In this document: positions 25,257 to 33,881 of the stretch, one piece after another
Numbering within the stretch: position 1 is the stretch's first letter
How the letters are laid out: each line of letters opens with the position of its first letter
Assembly: GCF_012847295.1 (NCBI RefSeq)
Contig: NZ_JABBDY010000001.1
Span: forward strand, 186,001 to 250,000
DNA: 64,000 nucleotides
Origin: Microbacterium sp. MF43
GTDB lineage: Bacteria; Actinomycetota; Actinomycetes; Actinomycetales; Microbacteriaceae
Reading direction: 5' to 3'
Notes under the pieces: model-generated
Databases searched by the model: none
What the model was told of the DNA's origin: nothing
Seen by the model: only the letters and a program-made list of their open reading frames with translations
Position numbers and translations under genes: made by a program

Positions 25257-25784
25257 TCAGCTGGCGACGGATGCCGCAGCCCGCCGCCGATCGGCGGCAT
25301 CGATGGCCATCAGCGTCGACTCGAGCTGGTCGTCGGGCGCACCGGACTCCTGACGCAGGAACAGGGCGCGCTTGAAGTCGCGGCGCGCCGACTCGTAGTC
25401 GCCGGCCTCGTAGCTCACCTTGCCGCGGTGCTGGTACGCGAAGGCCGCGATGCCGGCCCAGCCCTGACCCTCCGCCTCCTCCGCGCAGGTGGTGAGCTCC
25501 TGATCGGCGGCGGCGAACTGATGACGCGCCTGCAGCACCGACGCGTGGAGGATTCGCGCGCGCAGCAGATCCTTGCGGGTTCCCGCCATGCGCGCCACTC
25601 GCACCGACTGCTCGGAGACGACGAGTGCGTCCTCGCTGCGGTCCAGCACCTTCAGCAGCCATACACGCTCCAGCAGCGCAGGGAGACTGCGCTGCTCGCC
25701 GAGTTCGTCGAGGCGCTCGCGGCACTGACGGGGGTCGACCTTCTCGCGGAGGGTGTCGGGGTCGTACCCGCGGATGTAGCTCAC
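25257..25784 (-). CDS. small TPR-like protein of unknown function
   Basis: The 175-aa soluble protein is made almost wholly of paired amphipathic helices resembling tetratricopeptide repeats, for example SLPALLERVWLLKVLDRSEDAL and GIAAFAYQHRGKVSYEAGDYESARRDFKRAL. The latter contains the classic Gly-Tyr-Ala spacing. It probably mediates protein binding. The GTG at 25784 is chosen because GAAGGGAG lies 6 nt upstream; an in-frame ATG 21 nt earlier has no such site. It is 30 nt upstream of the SprT-like gene on the same strand, but the latter has its own -10 box. Confidence 0.65.
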   Translation of the reverse strand: MSYIRGYDPDTLREKVDPRQCRERLDELGEQRSLPALLERVWLLKVLDRSEDALVVSEQSVRVARMAGTRKDLLRARILHASVLQARHQFAAADQELTTCAEEAEGQGWAGIAAFAYQHRGKVSYEAGDYESARRDFKRALFLRQESGAPDDQLESTLMAIDAADRRRAAASVAS

Positions 25785-26183
25785 AGCGACTCCCTTCGCA
25801 CGCATTCGATCGCTCCATCCAGTGTGCAGCGCGTCCGTCGGATCATCGGCGAGGGCACGCCGAAGCGGCTTCTATGAGCGGTGTTCTGGAACGGCGCGGG
25901 TGCCCGGTCTCGCCGCTCCCTCGCGGGCTGCGGGGGCATGTCCCGAAGTTGGTCGGTTGCACGGGCATCCGCCGCTCTTCTGCGGGCCGCTGGTGCATGT
26001 CCCGAAGTTGGTCGCTGGCATCGCCGCTCTCTCGCCGGCCGCTGGTGCATGTCCCGAAGTTGGTCGGTTGCACGGGCATCCGCCGGTCAACTTCGGGACA
26101 TGACCCGCATATTTCGGGACATGCCAAGGGGTGGGGCGGGGGAGGGGGGACCGGCGGGGGCCGGGGCGGGCGGCCGCGTGGGG
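25785..26183. repeat. intergenic field of TGTCCCGAAGTT repeats, locus B
   Basis: This 399-nt gap holds no convincing gene. The core CATGTCCCGAAGTTGGTCG starts at 25937, 25996 and 26048 inside degenerate 52-59-nt units that also share GCCGCTC and CACGGGCATCCGCCG. Inverted copies lie at 26088-26102 and, partially, at 26111-26123. The third direct copy (26048-26062) and the first inverted copy form a perfect 15-bp inverted repeat with a 25-nt loop. A G-rich stretch (about 26127-26170) follows. The same core occurs at 15579-15657. Confidence 0.85.
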
Positions 26184-27047
26184 TCAGCGGTCGAAGACGG
26201 ATGCCGCGGGCTTCGGCGACGCGGTGGAATCGCCGTCGGTGGCGATTCGCGCGCCACGGGTGAACTCGACCACCTCTGCACCCTGTGCGACCTTGGCGGG
26301 GTGGGGGCCTGCCGCCATGAGCCGGGGCAGCCACTCCGTCGGGAGAGGCGCCCGCGAGGCGGCGATCACGAGGTTGCCGAAGCGCCGTCCCTTGAGGGTC
26401 TGCACCTCGGCGAGGATCACGATGTTCTCGAGCACGGCGCCGATCGTCGCGGCCTGGCGCCGGGCGAAGGCGAGTCCGGCGCCGTCGGCGACGTTGACGA
26501 GGAGCACGCCGTCGGGCGCCAGGTACCTCGCCGCCTCGCGGTAGAACTCGACCGTCGTCAGGTGCGCCGGCGTCTGCGCACCGGAGTACACGTCGGAGAC
26601 GACGAGGTCGGCCGCGCCCACGAGTCCCGCGGGCAGGCGCCCCAGTCCCTCGCGCGCGTCGGCGATCCGCACGCGGATCTGGGCTCCGCGGGGCAGCGGC
26701 AGGTGCTCGCGCACCAGGTCCCACAGCGCCGGTTCGAGCTCGATGACCTGCTGCCGCGAGCCGGGCCGCGTCGCCTCGACGTAGCGCGGGATGGTCATCG
26801 CACCGGCGCCCAGATGGATCGCGGTGAGGGGCTGGCGAGGCATCCGGAGCCTGTCGATCACCGCGCCCATGCGCGCCACGTATTCGAAGTGGAGATGCGT
26901 GGGATCGTCGAGATCGACGTGCGACTGAGGTGTGCCGTCGACGTCGAGCTCCCACCCGCCGCCGAACGCCGAGCGGACGATGCGCGCCGCCGTGCCGTCG
27001 GAGAGGCGCACGGAGGGGGCGGATGCCTCGTCCCTCCCGCGCCCCAT
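26184..27047 (-). CDS. spermidine synthase-like methyltransferase-fold protein
   Basis: The 287-aa protein has the class I methyltransferase-like Rossmann fold of the polyamine aminopropyltransferase family. It shows a glycine-rich loop HLGAGAMTIPRYV, an acidic residue after the second strand (VIELEP), a strand with VRIADAREGL and the loop VVSDVYSGAQTPAHL. It lacks the N-terminal beta-domain and the full set of polyamine-binding residues in the form I know from SpeE, so it may be one of the many actinobacterial spermidine-synthase-like proteins of unknown activity. It has no membrane segment. ATG 27047 is preceded by TAACGT with a 6-nt gap. Confidence 0.75.
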   Translation of the reverse strand: MGRGRDEASAPSVRLSDGTAARIVRSAFGGGWELDVDGTPQSHVDLDDPTHLHFEYVARMGAVIDRLRMPRQPLTAIHLGAGAMTIPRYVEATRPGSRQQVIELEPALWDLVREHLPLPRGAQIRVRIADAREGLGRLPAGLVGAADLVVSDVYSGAQTPAHLTTVEFYREAARYLAPDGVLLVNVADGAGLAFARRQAATIGAVLENIVILAEVQTLKGRRFGNLVIAASRAPLPTEWLPRLMAAGPHPAKVAQGAEVVEFTRGARIATDGDSTASPKPAASVFDR

Positions 27048-27053
27048 GGGTCC

Positions 27054-27059
27054 ACGTTA
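27054..27059 (-). promoter_or_regulatory. -10 box of the spermidine synthase-like gene, leaderless
   Basis: TAACGT on the minus strand, 6 nt (GGACCC) before the ATG. Confidence 0.5.
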
Positions 27060-27143
27060 GCCCGTGCCGCCCGCGATGATGCTTCTGCCCTCCGCGGGCA
27101 CCTGTGGATGAGCAGATCGATCAGTTCGCGGCATCCGATACCG

Positions 27144-27172
27144 TCGAAACACAATCGAGACACAGGTGTAAT
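27144..27172 (+). promoter_or_regulatory. possible promoter of the peptide importer operon
   Basis: TCGAAA (27144-27149), 17-nt spacer, TGTAAT (27167-27172), giving a leader of about 110 nt. The -35 matches the consensus at only four of six positions, so this is tentative. Confidence 0.35.
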
Positions 27173-27288
27173 CGTCGGTGCCTGCCGCTGCGGGTAGCGT
27201 CGATGCATCACACCCCCTGAGGGCACGCGCACCTCTGCTCCACGACGATGTGCAGCGACGCCCACACGATACGGAAGGTGCACAGCAC

Positions 27289-28962
27289 ATGCTCCACACC
27301 CGGAAGCGCCGCCTGCTGAGCGGCGCTGCGGCGATCGCCATCGGTGCGGTCGTCCTCACGGCCTGCGCGAGCCAGCGCGATGGCGGCGGCGACAACACCG
27401 GCGAGGCGAGTGACGTCGACTCGACGTTCGTCTTCGCCTCCTCCGGCGACATCTCGGGTCTCGACCCGGCGATGGCGAACGACGGCGAGACGTTCCGCGT
27501 CTCGCGCCAGATCTTCGAGGGTCTCGTCGGCGTCGAGCCCGGGACCGCCGACCCCGCTCCCGGCCTCGCTGAGAGCTGGGAGCAGTCCGAGGACGGCCTG
27601 ACCTACACCTTCCAGCTCAAGGAGGGCGTGACCTTCCACGACGGCACCGACTTCAACGCCGAGGCCGTCTGCTTCAACTTCGACCGCATGAACAACTTCA
27701 CCGGTGTGGCGGCGAGCGAGAGCCTGTCCTACTACTGGGGCAAGCTCATGCGCGGCTACGCCGACACCGGCACCTCGATCTACGGCGGCTGCGAGGCCAC
27801 CAGCGACACCGAGGTGGCGATCACCCTGACGCAGCCGTTCGCCGGCTTCATCCCGGCGCTGTCGCTGCCGTCGTTCGCGATCCAGAGCCCGACGGCGCTC
27901 GAGGAGTTCTCGGCTGACGAGGTCGGCGGCACCGCCGAGGCCCCCGTCCTCAGCGAGTACGCCCAGGGTCACCCGGTCGGCACCGGTCCGTTCAAGTTCG
28001 ACGAGTGGTCCGTGGGCGAATCCGTCACGCTGAGCGCCTACGAGGACTACTGGGGCGAGCAGGGCCAGGTCCAGGAGGTCATCTTCCAGGTGATCGGCGA
28101 GACCACCGCCCGCCGCCAGGCACTCGAGTCCGGCTCGATCGACGGCTACGACCTCGTCGCGCCCGCCGACCTCGGCGCGCTCGAGGAGGCCGGGTTCAAC
28201 CTGGTCAACCGCGACCCGTTCAACATCCTCTACCTCGGCATCAACCAGCAGGCACCGGGACTGTCCGACCCGAAGGTGCGCCAGGCGATCGCCCACGCGA
28301 TCGACAAGGAGCAGCTCGTCACGCAGGTCCTGCCCGAAGGCACCGAGGTGGCGCAGGAGTTCATGCCGCCCGCCGTCATCGGCTGGAACGAGGAGGTCAC
28401 GACGTACGAGTACGACCCCGAGACGGCCCAGGCACTGCTCGCCGAGGCCGGCTACGACGAGTCCAACCCGCTGACCATCCAGTTCAACTACCCGGTCAAC
28501 GTGTCGCGTCCGTACATGCCCAACCCCGAGCAGATCTACACCAACCTGGCGTCGCAGCTCGAGGCCGTCGGCATCGTGCTCGAGCCGGTCGGCGAGGAGT
28601 GGAACCCCACCTACCTCGACCGCATCCAGGGTGGCGCCGACCACGGCATCCACCTGCTCGGCTGGACCGGCGACTACAACGACCCCGACAACTTCGTCGG
28701 GACGTTCTTCGCCAGCCCCGGCAACGAGTGGGGCTTCACGAACGAGGAGCTCACCGCTGCCCTGACCGAGGCGCGCGGTCTCGCGACGGCCGAGGAGCAG
28801 GAGGCCGCCTACCTCGCGATCAACGAGCAGATCATGGAGTACCTCCCCGGCATTCCGCTGGCTCACCCGGTGCCGACCCTCGCGTTCGCAGAGCGCGTGA
28901 CGTCGTACCCGGCCAGCCCCGTGCAGGACGAGGTCTACAACATGATCGAGCTGAGCGAGTAA
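27289..28962 (+). CDS. oligopeptide/dipeptide ABC importer substrate-binding lipoprotein
   Basis: The 557-aa family 5 extracellular solute-binding protein has a signal peptide with KRR and a hydrophobic core, and lipobox VLTAC with Cys26 as the lipidated residue. The mature part shows the family pattern ISGLDPAMANDGETFRVSRQIFEGLV, then FQLKEGVTFHDGTDFNAE and VRQAIAHAIDKEQLV, as in DppA/OppA proteins. Length is usual. It delivers peptides (or occasionally nickel, sugars or antibiotics) to the permeases encoded downstream. ATG 27289 has ACGGAAGG upstream. A hairpin directly after the gene may stabilise this cistron relative to the permeases. Confidence 0.92.
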   Translation: MLHTRKRRLLSGAAAIAIGAVVLTACASQRDGGGDNTGEASDVDSTFVFASSGDISGLDPAMANDGETFRVSRQIFEGLVGVEPGTADPAPGLAESWEQSEDGLTYTFQLKEGVTFHDGTDFNAEAVCFNFDRMNNFTGVAASESLSYYWGKLMRGYADTGTSIYGGCEATSDTEVAITLTQPFAGFIPALSLPSFAIQSPTALEEFSADEVGGTAEAPVLSEYAQGHPVGTGPFKFDEWSVGESVTLSAYEDYWGEQGQVQEVIFQVIGETTARRQALESGSIDGYDLVAPADLGALEEAGFNLVNRDPFNILYLGINQQAPGLSDPKVRQAIAHAIDKEQLVTQVLPEGTEVAQEFMPPAVIGWNEEVTTYEYDPETAQALLAEAGYDESNPLTIQFNYPVNVSRPYMPNPEQIYTNLASQLEAVGIVLEPVGEEWNPTYLDRIQGGADHGIHLLGWTGDYNDPDNFVGTFFASPGNEWGFTNEELTAALTEARGLATAEEQEAAYLAINEQIMEYLPGIPLAHPVPTLAFAERVTSYPASPVQDEVYNMIELSE

Positions 28963-28969
28963 GCACGAC

Positions 28970-29018
28970 ACAGCGGGCGCCGCGGCCGTTCACCCGGTCG
29001 CGGCGCCCCGCCCGCTGT
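28970..29018 (+). terminator. intercistronic hairpin after the binding-protein gene
   Basis: ACAGCGGGC pairs with GCCCGCTGT (29010-29018) and GCCGCG with CGCGGC (28999-29004), with a 5-nt bulge on the right side. The position suits partial termination or 3' protection, which would yield more binding protein than permease. Confidence 0.55.
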
Positions 29019-29067
29019 TCGGCCCGCTCGCGCGGCCTCGGCCGCCCACCCCGGAGAAACCCACCCC

Positions 29068-30072
29068 GTGCTACGCACCATCGGCCATCGGCTCCTCCTT
29101 CTCATCCCGACGCTGTTCGGACTCTCCGTCCTGCTGTTCCTGTGGGTCCGCGCCCTTCCGGGCGGGCCCGCCGTCGCTCTCCTGGGCGAGCGGGCGACCC
29201 CTGAGGCGATCGCGGAGATCAACGAGGCCTACGGCTTCAACAAGCCCCTGATCGAGCAGTACCTGACCTGGATGGGCCAGCTCCTCTCCGGCGACTTCGG
29301 CGTCTCGCTCCAGACGCGCCAGCCCGTCGTCGAGGAGTTCTTCCGTCGCTTCCCGGCGACGCTCGAGCTGACGATCTTCGCGATCATCATCGCCGTCGGC
29401 GTCGGCATCCCCCTCGGCTATCTGGCCGCCCGCCGTCACGGCAAGGCGTCCGACCATTTCCTGGTCGGCGCCAGCCTGCTGGGCATCACGATCCCCGTCT
29501 TCTTCCTCGCGTTCATCCTCAAGTGGATCTTCGCCGTGCAGCTCGGCTGGCTCCCGTCCGAGGGGCGCCAGGACCCGCGCATGGACGCGACGCATTACAC
29601 CGGCTTCTACGTTCTCGACGGCATACTCACGGGTGAATGGGATGCCGCGTGGGACGCCTTCCTGCACCTGATCCTTCCCGCCATCGCGCTCGCGACCATC
29701 CCGCTCGCGATCATCACCCGCATCACGCGCGCGTCGGTGCTCGAGGTGCAGAACTCCGACTACGTGCGCACCGGCATGGCCAAGGGAATCTCCCGCTCGA
29801 CGATCCGGTCGGGCTTCATCCTGCGCAACGCGATGCTTCCCGTGATCACCACGATCGGCCTGCAGGTCGGCCTGCTGATCTCCGGCGCCGTCCTCACCGA
29901 GACGGTCTTCGCGTTCCCGGGCATCGGGTCGTTCCTGTACCGCGCGATCTTCTCGCGCGACTATCCCGTGCTGCAGGGCTTCATCATCTTCATCGCGATC
30001 GGCTACGCCCTCATCAACCTGGCGGTCGACGTCTCGTACAGCTTCATCGACCCGAGAGTGAGGGTCTCATGA
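29068..30072 (+). CDS. peptide ABC importer permease, DppB type
   Basis: The 334-aa inner-membrane permease starts with the characteristic DppB N-terminus (LRTIGHRLLLLIPTLFGLSVLLFLWV), followed by a periplasmic segment with GFNKPLIEQYLTWM and LSGDFGVSLQTRQPV. Five further helices and the EAA loop SDYVRTGMAKGISRSTI complete it. The GTG start at 29068 has CGGAGAAA upstream. Its stop overlaps the ATG of the next permease by 4 nt. Confidence 0.93.
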   Translation: MLRTIGHRLLLLIPTLFGLSVLLFLWVRALPGGPAVALLGERATPEAIAEINEAYGFNKPLIEQYLTWMGQLLSGDFGVSLQTRQPVVEEFFRRFPATLELTIFAIIIAVGVGIPLGYLAARRHGKASDHFLVGASLLGITIPVFFLAFILKWIFAVQLGWLPSEGRQDPRMDATHYTGFYVLDGILTGEWDAAWDAFLHLILPAIALATIPLAIITRITRASVLEVQNSDYVRTGMAKGISRSTIRSGFILRNAMLPVITTIGLQVGLLISGAVLTETVFAFPGIGSFLYRAIFSRDYPVLQGFIIFIAIGYALINLAVDVSYSFIDPRVRVS

Positions 30073-31031
30073 CATCCGCGATGCTTCCTCCCGCCCCGAG
30101 CGGCGGCCCGGTCGACGACACCTCCGTCGACGACAAGGAGCTCCTGTCCGCCAAGACATCGGGCGGCGGCTTCTGGCGCGACGTCTTCCGGCGCCTGCGC
30201 CGCAACCCCAGCGCCTGGGTCGGCGCCGCGATCGTCGCGGTGTTCCTCCTCGTCGCGATCCTCGCACCGTGGCTGGCTCCGTACGGCCCCACCGAGCTGC
30301 CCGGCCAGCGCTACATCACGCCGACCCACATCCCGGGCCCCGGTGAGATTCCCGAGTTCCCGCTCGGCCTCGACCGCTTCGGCGGCGATGTGCTGTCGAA
30401 GCTGATCTGGGGTGCCCGCGCCACGCTCATCATCGGTGTCGTGTCCACCGCCATCGGCCTCATCGGCGGCATGATCCTCGGCTTCCTCTGCGGCATGTTC
30501 GGCGGCTGGGTCGACACGCTCATCATGCGCATCGTCGACATCATGCTCTCGGTGCCGTCGCTCCTGCTCGCCGTGTCGGTCGCCGCGGTGATCGGCCAGA
30601 ACCAGGCATCGCTCATGATCGCGATCGGTGTCGTCCAGGTGCCGGTGTTCGCGCGGCTGCTGCGCGCATCGATGCTCCAGCAGCGCAACGCCGACTACGT
30701 CCTCTCCGCCCAGACCCTCGGTCTCGGCCGGGGGACCATCACCATGAGCCACGTGCTCCCGAACGCCGTCGGCCCCGTCATCGTCCAGGGAACCCTGTCG
30801 CTGGCCACCGCCGTGATCGAGGCTGCTGCGCTGTCGTACCTGGGCCTCGGCGGAGACGTTCCGCAGACGGCCGAGTGGGGCCGCATGCTCACGTATGCGC
30901 AGCTCGAACTCGCCATCGCGCCGTCGCTCGCGTTCCTCCCCGGTATCTGCATCACGGTGACCGCGCTCGGCTTCACCCTGCTCGGCGAGGCGCTGCGCGA
31001 GGCGATGGACCCTCGCACGCGGGCCAGGTAG
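30069..31031 (+). CDS. peptide ABC importer permease, DppC type
   Basis: The 320-aa permease has a cytoplasmic N-terminal tail of about 45 residues, a first helix (about 50-70) and the DppC hallmark FPLGLDRFGGDVLSKLIWGARATLIIG. The remaining helices carry the EAA loop NADYVLSAQTLGLGRGTI. It is translationally coupled to the DppB-type gene. The matching ATPase is encoded convergently downstream rather than in this transcript. Confidence 0.93.
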   Translation: MTSAMLPPAPSGGPVDDTSVDDKELLSAKTSGGGFWRDVFRRLRRNPSAWVGAAIVAVFLLVAILAPWLAPYGPTELPGQRYITPTHIPGPGEIPEFPLGLDRFGGDVLSKLIWGARATLIIGVVSTAIGLIGGMILGFLCGMFGGWVDTLIMRIVDIMLSVPSLLLAVSVAAVIGQNQASLMIAIGVVQVPVFARLLRASMLQQRNADYVLSAQTLGLGRGTITMSHVLPNAVGPVIVQGTLSLATAVIEAAALSYLGLGGDVPQTAEWGRMLTYAQLELAIAPSLAFLPGICITVTALGFTLLGEALREAMDPRTRAR

Positions 31032-31103
31032 TCCCGGGATACCGCTACGCGATTCGTCGCCTGGGAACGCATGCTCCGCCGAGTGCGAGGCGGGAGCACG
31101 ATG

Positions 31104-31131
31104 CCCCCGGACCGCGAAGCGGACCGGGGGC
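31104..31131. terminator. bidirectional hairpin between permease and ATPase genes
   Basis: CCCCCGGACCGC (31104-31115) pairs with GCGGACCGGGGG (31119-31130) with one mismatch and a GAA loop. It lies between converging stops. Confidence 0.65.
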
Positions 31132-31152
31132 TCGCCGCCCGGCGATCGGGCG

Positions 31153-32901
31153 TCAGACGGCGATGTCGAGCTCGTTGCCCGGAATCGAGGCGAGCAGGCG
31201 ACGCGTGTAGGGGTCGCGCGGATTCGTGAAGATCTCCTCGCTCGACGCGGCTTCGACGAGCGCGCCGTCTTTCATGACGCACACGTAGTCGCTGATGAGG
31301 CGCACCACCGCGAGGTCGTGCGAGATGAACAGGTAGCTGAGCCCGTACTCCCGCTGCAGGTCGCGCAGGAGCGTCAGGACCTGGTCCTGCACCAGCACGT
31401 CGAGAGCCGACACGGGCTCGTCGCAGACGATGAGGTCGGGCGACAGCGCGAGCGCCCGCGCGATGGCGACACGCTGGCGCTGGCCGCCGGAGAGCTCGGA
31501 CGGATAGCGGCGGAGCATCGTCTGCGGAAGCGCCACGTCGTCGAGCAGCTGCCGCACGCGCGCCGTACGCTCCTTCGCCGAGCCGCGCTTGTAGAACTCG
31601 AGCGGCTCGGTGATGATCCGCTCGATCGAGAACATCGGGTTCAGTGACGAGTAGGGGTCCTGGAAGATCGGCTGCACCCGCTGGCGGAACTGCTTGAGGT
31701 CGCGGCCCTTCAGCTTCGCGACGTCCTGCCCGTCGAAGCGGATCTCGCCGCTGGTCGGCTCGACCACCTTCAGGATCATGCGCGCCGTGGTCGTCTTGCC
31801 CGAACCCGACTCGCCCACGATCGCGACGGTCTCACCGCGCGGGATGGCGAACGAGACGTCGGAGACGGCGCGGAAGTCCTCTTTGCTGCCGCGCACCTTG
31901 TACACCTTGTTCAGGCCCTCGACCTCGAGGATGTGGTCGGGAGCGCCGTCCGCAGTGGTGGCAGGGACCCGTTCGGTCGTCGCGGCGGGGGCCTCGGCAT
32001 CCGTCCCCTCGTCCCTCGGCGTGATGTCTGCCCGGGGGACGCCGGGGACCGAGGTGCGGAACACCTCGGGCCGCAGGCGCACGGCGGCCACCGACGGTGC
32101 CGCCTTCACGAGCGCCTGCGTGTAGGGCTGCTGCGGGTCTTCGAGGATCTGACGGGCCGGCCCCTGCTCGACGATGCGCCCGCGGTTCATCACAACGACG
32201 CGGGAGGCGCGCTCGGCGGCCAGACCGAGATCGTGGGTGATCAGCATGACCGCCGTGCCGAGCTCGCCGGTCATGCGGTCGAGCTGGTCGAGGATCGTCT
32301 TCTGCACCGTGACGTCCAGCGCGCTGGTCGGCTCGTCGGCGATGAGGAGCTTCGGGTTGCAGGCCAGGCCGATGGCGATGAGCGCGCGCTGACGCATGCC
32401 GCCCGAGAACTCGTGGGGGTACTGCTTCGCACGCTCCGCCGCGTTGGGGAGGCCTGCTGCCTCGAGCGTCTCGATGACGCGGGCGTCGACGTTCTTGCGC
32501 GTGGCCAGGCCGTGGGCGAGCAGGGTCTCGGCGATCTGCTTGCCGATCTTGGTCACCGGGTTGAGGTTCGACATCGGATCCTGCGGCACGAGGCCGATGG
32601 TGCGGCCGCGTACGCCGCGCATCACGCTCTCGGGGGCGCCGACGAGGTCTTCACCCTCGAGCATGATGCTGCCGCGTGTGACCTTGCCGTTGCCGGGAAG
32701 GAGGCCGATCACGGCCATCGCCGACGTCGACTTGCCCGAGCCCGACTCGCCCACGATCGCGAGCGTCTCACCGGCGGCGAGCTCGAAATCGACTGCCTCG
32801 ACCGCACGCACCGGCCCTTCGATGGTCTGGAACTCGACCGCGAGATCGCGGACCTGGATCAGGGGAGTCCCGGCAGCGAGACGTTCGGTGGATCGGGCCA
32901 T
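31153..32901 (-). CDS. fused double ATPase of a peptide ABC importer (DppD-DppF type)
   Basis: The 582-aa protein carries two complete oligopeptide-type ATPase domains. The first (about residues 15-265) has GESGSGKST, signature FSGGMRQRALIAIGLA and Walker B LLIADEPTSALD, and is DppD-like. The second (about 325-575) has [24 protein letters not shown] and LIVCDEPVSALD, and is DppF-like. Each is followed by the PYTQALV / PYTRRLLAS oligopeptide C-terminal motif. A 60-residue Ala/Thr/Pro linker joins them. It would act as a single polypeptide powering the permeases encoded at 29068-31031, although it is transcribed from the opposite strand. ATG 32901 has GGGAGGGGCAGGA upstream. Confidence 0.92.
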   Translation of the reverse strand: MARSTERLAAGTPLIQVRDLAVEFQTIEGPVRAVEAVDFELAAGETLAIVGESGSGKSTSAMAVIGLLPGNGKVTRGSIMLEGEDLVGAPESVMRGVRGRTIGLVPQDPMSNLNPVTKIGKQIAETLLAHGLATRKNVDARVIETLEAAGLPNAAERAKQYPHEFSGGMRQRALIAIGLACNPKLLIADEPTSALDVTVQKTILDQLDRMTGELGTAVMLITHDLGLAAERASRVVVMNRGRIVEQGPARQILEDPQQPYTQALVKAAPSVAAVRLRPEVFRTSVPGVPRADITPRDEGTDAEAPAATTERVPATTADGAPDHILEVEGLNKVYKVRGSKEDFRAVSDVSFAIPRGETVAIVGESGSGKTTTARMILKVVEPTSGEIRFDGQDVAKLKGRDLKQFRQRVQPIFQDPYSSLNPMFSIERIITEPLEFYKRGSAKERTARVRQLLDDVALPQTMLRRYPSELSGGQRQRVAIARALALSPDLIVCDEPVSALDVLVQDQVLTLLRDLQREYGLSYLFISHDLAVVRLISDYVCVMKDGALVEAASSEEIFTNPRDPYTRRLLASIPGNELDIAV

Positions 32902-33113
32902 TGGTCCATCCTGCCCCTCCCGGCCCGTACCCGCATCCGTCCCTCCACAGCCTTTACGCAGTCGTAACGAGCGGACTGCACCGTCGCGGCCCGCGGCGGC
33001 GAGCAGGCGGCACGCCGAGACATGCCGAACCTCGCCAGTATGCTCACCGTCACCACCGCGGCGAGCGTCCTGACCGCCCGGCGCATCCCCGACCGCCGCG
33101 GCGCCGAGCGCAC

Positions 33114-33119
33114 TACCGT
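33114..33119 (+). promoter_or_regulatory. -10 box of pxpA, leaderless
   Basis: TACCGT, 6 nt (GGGAGC), then ATG 33126. The spacer could also serve as a weak Shine-Dalgarno. Confidence 0.45.
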
Positions 33120-33125
33120 GGGAGC

Positions 33126-33881
33126 ATGGCGGCCATCGACCTCAACGCCGATCTCGGAGAGACCGTCGGCGGCGTGCCGACGGCGGACGACGAGGCGATG
33201 TTCGCGGTGATCTCCAGTGCGAGCGTCGCCTGCGGCGGACACGCGGGGGATGCCACGTCCATGCGCGAAGCCGCCGCCCGGGCCACGCGTCACGGGGTCG
33301 CGGTCGGTGCGCACCCCGCCTACCCCGATCCGGCGAACTTCGGTCGCCTCCCGATGGGGATGCCACCCGACGACCTCGCGGAGTCCGTCGCGATGCAGCT
33401 GGGCGCGCTGATCCTCGCCGGTGCCGACGTCCGCTATGTCAAGCCGCACGGCGCGCTTTACCACGCCGTCATCGTGGACCGCTCGCACGCCCGCGCCGTC
33501 GCCAGAGCCGTCGCGGATCAGTCCGCCCTGATCGGGAGAGCGCTGCCCATCCTCGGCCTGGACGGAGAGATCGCCGCCGCGGCGGCGTCGGCGGGCCTGC
33601 CGTTCGTTCGTGAGGCATTCCTCGATCGGGGATACACGCGCAGCGGCGGCCTGGTGCCGCGGACGTCCCCGGGCGCGCTGCTCGACGATCCGGTCGAGGT
33701 CGCCGCGAGAGCCGTCCGCCTCGTGCGCGAGGGCGTCGTGCGCGCGGAGGACGGGACAGAGGTCTTCGTGCAGGCGGCGTCGCTCTGCCTCCACGGCGAC
33801 AGCCCCGCCGCGGTCGAGATGGCCCGCGCCGTGCGCTCGGCGCTCGACGCGGAGGGCATCGAGGTGCGCGCCCCGTGGTGA
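33126..33881 (+). CDS. pxpA: 5-oxoprolinase subunit A (LamB/YcsF family)
   Basis: The 251-aa protein is the LamB/YcsF subunit of the prokaryotic ATP-dependent 5-oxoprolinase, which opens pyroglutamate to glutamate. The N-terminal IDLNADLGET, SVACGGHAGD and the YVKPHGALYH segment are family signatures; the acidic and His residues there form the likely metal/active site. Length is normal. It is directly followed, with a 4-nt overlap, by a PxpB-PxpC fusion, so the full enzyme is made from two genes. The neighbouring peptide importer suggests the enzyme salvages pyroglutamate from peptides. Confidence 0.92.
   Translation: MAAIDLNADLGETVGGVPTADDEAMFAVISSASVACGGHAGDATSMREAAARATRHGVAVGAHPAYPDPANFGRLPMGMPPDDLAESVAMQLGALILAGADVRYVKPHGALYHAVIVDRSHARAVARAVADQSALIGRALPILGLDGEIAAAAASAGLPFVREAFLDRGYTRSGGLVPRTSPGALLDDPVEVAARAVRLVREGVVRAEDGTEVFVQAASLCLHGDSPAAVEMARAVRSALDAEGIEVRAPW

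Noticed and set aside
25937-26123. CRISPR array
   Set aside because: There are only three direct copies, spacing is uneven, units are degenerate outside the core, inverted copies are present and no cas gene is near.
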